Under the pieces are notes generated by a model. The model was not told the origin of the DNA, made no database searches, and saw nothing but the letters and a program-made list of their open reading frames with translations. Shown in pieces: positions 61,001-64,000 of a DNA stretch of 64,000 nucleotides; the stretch's first letter is position 1, and every line of letters starts with the position of its first letter. This DNA is from Eopsaltria australis (taxonomy: Eukaryota; Chordata; Aves; Passeriformes; Petroicidae). Made by a program: the position numbers and the translations under genes. The stretch spans positions 1,054,001-1,118,000 of the forward strand of contig JAVTVJ010000811.1 in NCBI GenBank assembly GCA_034509425.1, read 5' to 3'.

Positions 61001-64000
61001 AAAGTAGACTGCCTATCCATCATCACATCGGAAGAAATAATAATGAGCTCCTACTCCTCCAGGATTAGGAATGCTGCTGAATGGAAAATTTAAGAAAGCT
61101 GCTTTTACCGCAAGATACAAAGTGATTTAAACTGAAATTGTCTGGGGGAGAAGAGCCAAAGGCACTGAATTTCTTATTAAAAAAGGAAAACATTTCAAAA
61201 GCATTGAGAATAGTTATTTAGACTATTTTCTACTAATTTTCTGTTAGATCAGTTTTCCTTTCAAAGCTATCATCTTAAAATCTAAGGCAGCAATAGCTGA
61301 AATAACACCCTTTAAAATGGAATTATATATTTAGAAACAATCAAAGAGAACAATTCATGTCAAAGTAATAGCTAAGTTCACAACCACTCTGAAATTTCAA
61401 CATAGTGCCCTGATAATGGATGAACAGAACTATCAAAATCTTGAAAGCCTTCCCAGGATGGAAAATCATTTTAAGCTATATGAAACAATTAAGTTAATTT
61501 TCATGCAATATAATATAATATAATTCTCTGAAAGGAGAGACTACATGTTCTCTTAAAACCAAACAGAATTTGAATTAACTGAATAGTTGAAAGCATACTG
61601 TACTGAAGTATTCTTACTGCTCTTGCTAGACATTTCTGCTGATAGGGTACCTGCTCTTTCCCAAACAAAGGATGTGCAGCTCTTGTATAACCTGACAATT
61701 TGCTGCCTCCATGAGAAAAAGCAGTTATTCCAAGTCTAGACCTGTCACTAGCATCAATTGATGTTTGCTGTCCTGATGAAGCAGACCTGGTCTCCCCAGC
61801 TTGGCAATCTGCAAAATCACACTTTATGGTTCCCCTTGGACTCAGTCTCTTGCATCCCCAGCAGCACAGTGATCTGGATTTAACCAAAGGCTCTCCTTTT
61901 GTCATGCACTCCCAGGGGAAGCGACAGGCTATGACTCCAGAGAGCCTGGAGCTCCTCTCTCTCACCTCCTGGCAGAACAGAGTGAGCAAACAGGACAGTA
62001 GCACTGGTGTTGCTCTAGAAGGTGAGAGGTCAGGGTGCAACCATTGAGTGTAAATGGAAGGGTGGCTTTGTATGAGGCAGGAATCCCTGCAAGCCAGCAG
62101 AACTCAGATGGGGCAAACTCCTACCCACCCTGGGGGGCACTTCTACATGGGCCTGGTGGCAACTTCAGGGGCAATCAGGGTCACACCGAAGAAGCATTAA
62201 GCAGGACAAGATGTAATCGTGATAATGGTGGAAAATAGCTTTTTTGGCTGCTTCTTCAGGAGTTAGGCACCTCATTTAATGCAGTTTCAGCAATCTTCAG
62301 CTTAGGGAGCTAAGTGGTGGTAATGCAAAATAGCTTCGCTTAGAAGGATTTAATTCCAGAAATGCCTATTGCCATCTGAAGGTACTTAGGACAGTGTGGC
62401 TGCCTAGATATTTTTGCATCAGGTTTACCAGATCCTGTCATTTGCAATTTATATTTATCATATAATTTTTAAGAGATGTGAAAGGAATTGTGGCCCCCTA
62501 GAATATGCCCCTTTTAGTTCTGACTCTTGGATGACTTTATCCATGAAAGGGCAGGGTGTTGAATGAAGTAAAGCCACAAATGAGTTATGCATGGTCATCT
62601 TTAAATGAGAAGAGTATTTAGTGCCTTTAAGCTTCCCTAACCCTTTGCACTGCAGGCCAGATTTTCATAAGGTGAAGCTTGATAGCCGCATATTTTATGA
62701 GCCTAACTTTTGCATCAGAAACTGCCACAATTGCATTCTTAAACACAGCTTTATGTCAAAAAAACACGTGGATATTTGTGTGATAAAAGGACCAGTGAGG
62801 TCTTACTGAATTCAGTATGAACCTTTCCACCAACTTCAGTGGGATTAATGTCAACAGTAAAATCATATTTTTATTAAGGAATGAAAGATCTCTGTAGACA
62901 GTTGCATAAAACAAAACAACAAAAGGATGGAGTCAGATATGTCATGATGTCTGGCTTGCTTTGTGAAAATCCTACACTGAAGGTCATCCAAGAATGATTT
63001 CAGGAGAAGCAATGCTGGCATAACACTTTTGTTATGTTTTTTGTAGAGTTGGTTGTTCTATTAATTTCATAGCAGATGTTGCTATAGCAACTGAAATGTT
63101 ATGAATTATTAATTGATTATTTTCATTCTCTTTTCCTGTGGTGCATTATTGTACTTTCTGAGGGTTTCATGTGAAGTGCAGTTTGTGCACTTTGGTTAAA
63201 TATTTTTAAACCAGTAACACTATCAGGATAAAGAAAAGCCAAAATAAAATCTACTCATGAAAATTTTATTTTGGTTAAGTAATGTATATATATGTACACA
63301 TGCTACACATTTGGCTGCATCCATTTACAGACAAAATCTGCCTTCACAGAAATTTATGTGCTGAAACAAGGGACAAACTTTAAAAGCTGGAACACTTCAA
63401 TAGAGATCTTTTTATAACAATCCCATAATTTGAGTTACTCAGTTCCACATGTGGCACCCCCTTGACAACTACAGCAATCGTGAGTCTACAGTCATAGAAT
63501 TGGGAATATAGCATATATTCCTTAGTGATAAAGATATAAACAGTCAGGGTCCTTAAGGAATTCACAGGACAAAAAATATCTCACTGCACAGTTCTTTACT
63601 AAAATGCTCCCTGTAAAACTCTGGTCTTTGAGTGTTTTTATTTCACAAAGACCTCATAGATTTTGTATCAATTTTATTCAGTTTACAAGTTAAAATATGT
63701 TTGTGCTTCCTTTTGTAAATGGCACCCCTCCAAACTAGGCCTGAAATGTAAAAGTCAAAATAGATTTTCTCAAGTTTATACCCTTCAGTATCACCGGTAG
63801 AAGATGCTTCACAGCTGAAGCTCCGTTAGAAATGCTATTGTGGAAGACTGAAAATAAATCAAATCCCTCTCACTAAATTCGTTGGCTCTTCAGAAAATAA
63901 AAATAAAAATAAAAATAAAAAGCAGCTAAAACACACTGGCAAGGGCTGGGCTACCTTGGGAACAGCTGCAAGCACCACTGCTCACACGTGGCTGTAGAGG
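58054..64000. other. Non-coding stretch to the window end
   Basis: No gene recognised. A GC-richer part at about 61800-62240 explains the 179-codon minus-strand frame at 61501-62040, which shows no domain or splice context. A stretch starting GGCCAGATTTTCATAAGG at 62655 may be another decayed GGGCC-type repeat. The window ends with an (AAAAT)n repeat at 63894-63921. Confidence 0.5.
63894..63921. repeat. (AAAAT)n simple repeat
   Basis: About five AAAAT/AAATA units. Confidence 0.88.

Noticed and set aside
61501..62040. 179-codon open frame on the minus strand
   Set aside because: Longest frame in the window but in a GC-richer part with few stops; no domain, no splice context, and the residue mix is not protein-like.
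1..64000. tRNA, rRNA, snRNA and CRISPR arrays
   Set aside because: No B-box-like TTC-containing stem, no spliceosomal RNA signature and no regularly spaced repeats were seen on either strand.

Overview
The window looks like AT-rich, gene-poor nuclear DNA from a bird, most likely a large intron or an intergenic stretch of a macrochromosome. The clearest clues are a 3' fragment of a CR1 LINE (37985-38552), two LTRs of the avian ERVL-like type that opens TGTCRTGGYTTAAC (29288-29650 and 29954-30508), and a degraded class II (betaretrovirus-like, ERVK-type) provirus (10897-12598). Overall interspersed repeat load is low, as in birds. There are no bacterial-style operons, no tRNA or rRNA genes, no CRISPR array and no long continuous reading frame of convincing quality. 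Almost every open frame of 60-180 codons here reads as chance. Layout: 1-9071 is non-coding with one weak exon-like segment. At 9072-9131 there is a perfect 30-bp tandem duplication, followed by a possible 3' terminal exon or retrocopy end (9615-9793) leading into an A-rich tract. The retroviral relic has a 233-bp 5' LTR, a primer-binding-site-like stretch, the start of gag with its myristoylation glycine, then RNase H and integrase. It is broken off exactly at the TATA box of a truncated 3' LTR. A CpG-dense patch lies at 13199-13425. Two exon-like blocks with excellent splice sites and matching phase lie on the plus strand at 23109-23177 and 23400-23498. A short element with GGGCC ends and a perfect 18-bp palindrome (24935-25027) and a possible relative (50229-50317) look like ancient MITE-like repeats. 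The two ERVL-like LTRs are followed by a (TATC)n microsatellite and an isolated GC-rich patch (about 34480-34930). Between 36.6 and 46.8 kb the minus strand carries several exon-like segments. Three of them (44723-44772, 44283-44320, 39816-39948) join in one open frame with compatible splice phases and are the best evidence for a host protein-coding gene; I could not identify the protein. The last 17 kb holds only simple repeats and small tandem duplications. No novel defence or mobile system was found. The points most worth checking are the unidentified minus-strand gene, the plus-strand exon pair, and the unusual provirus structure. All exon calls rest on splice signals and open phase read by eye, with no alignment or expression data.
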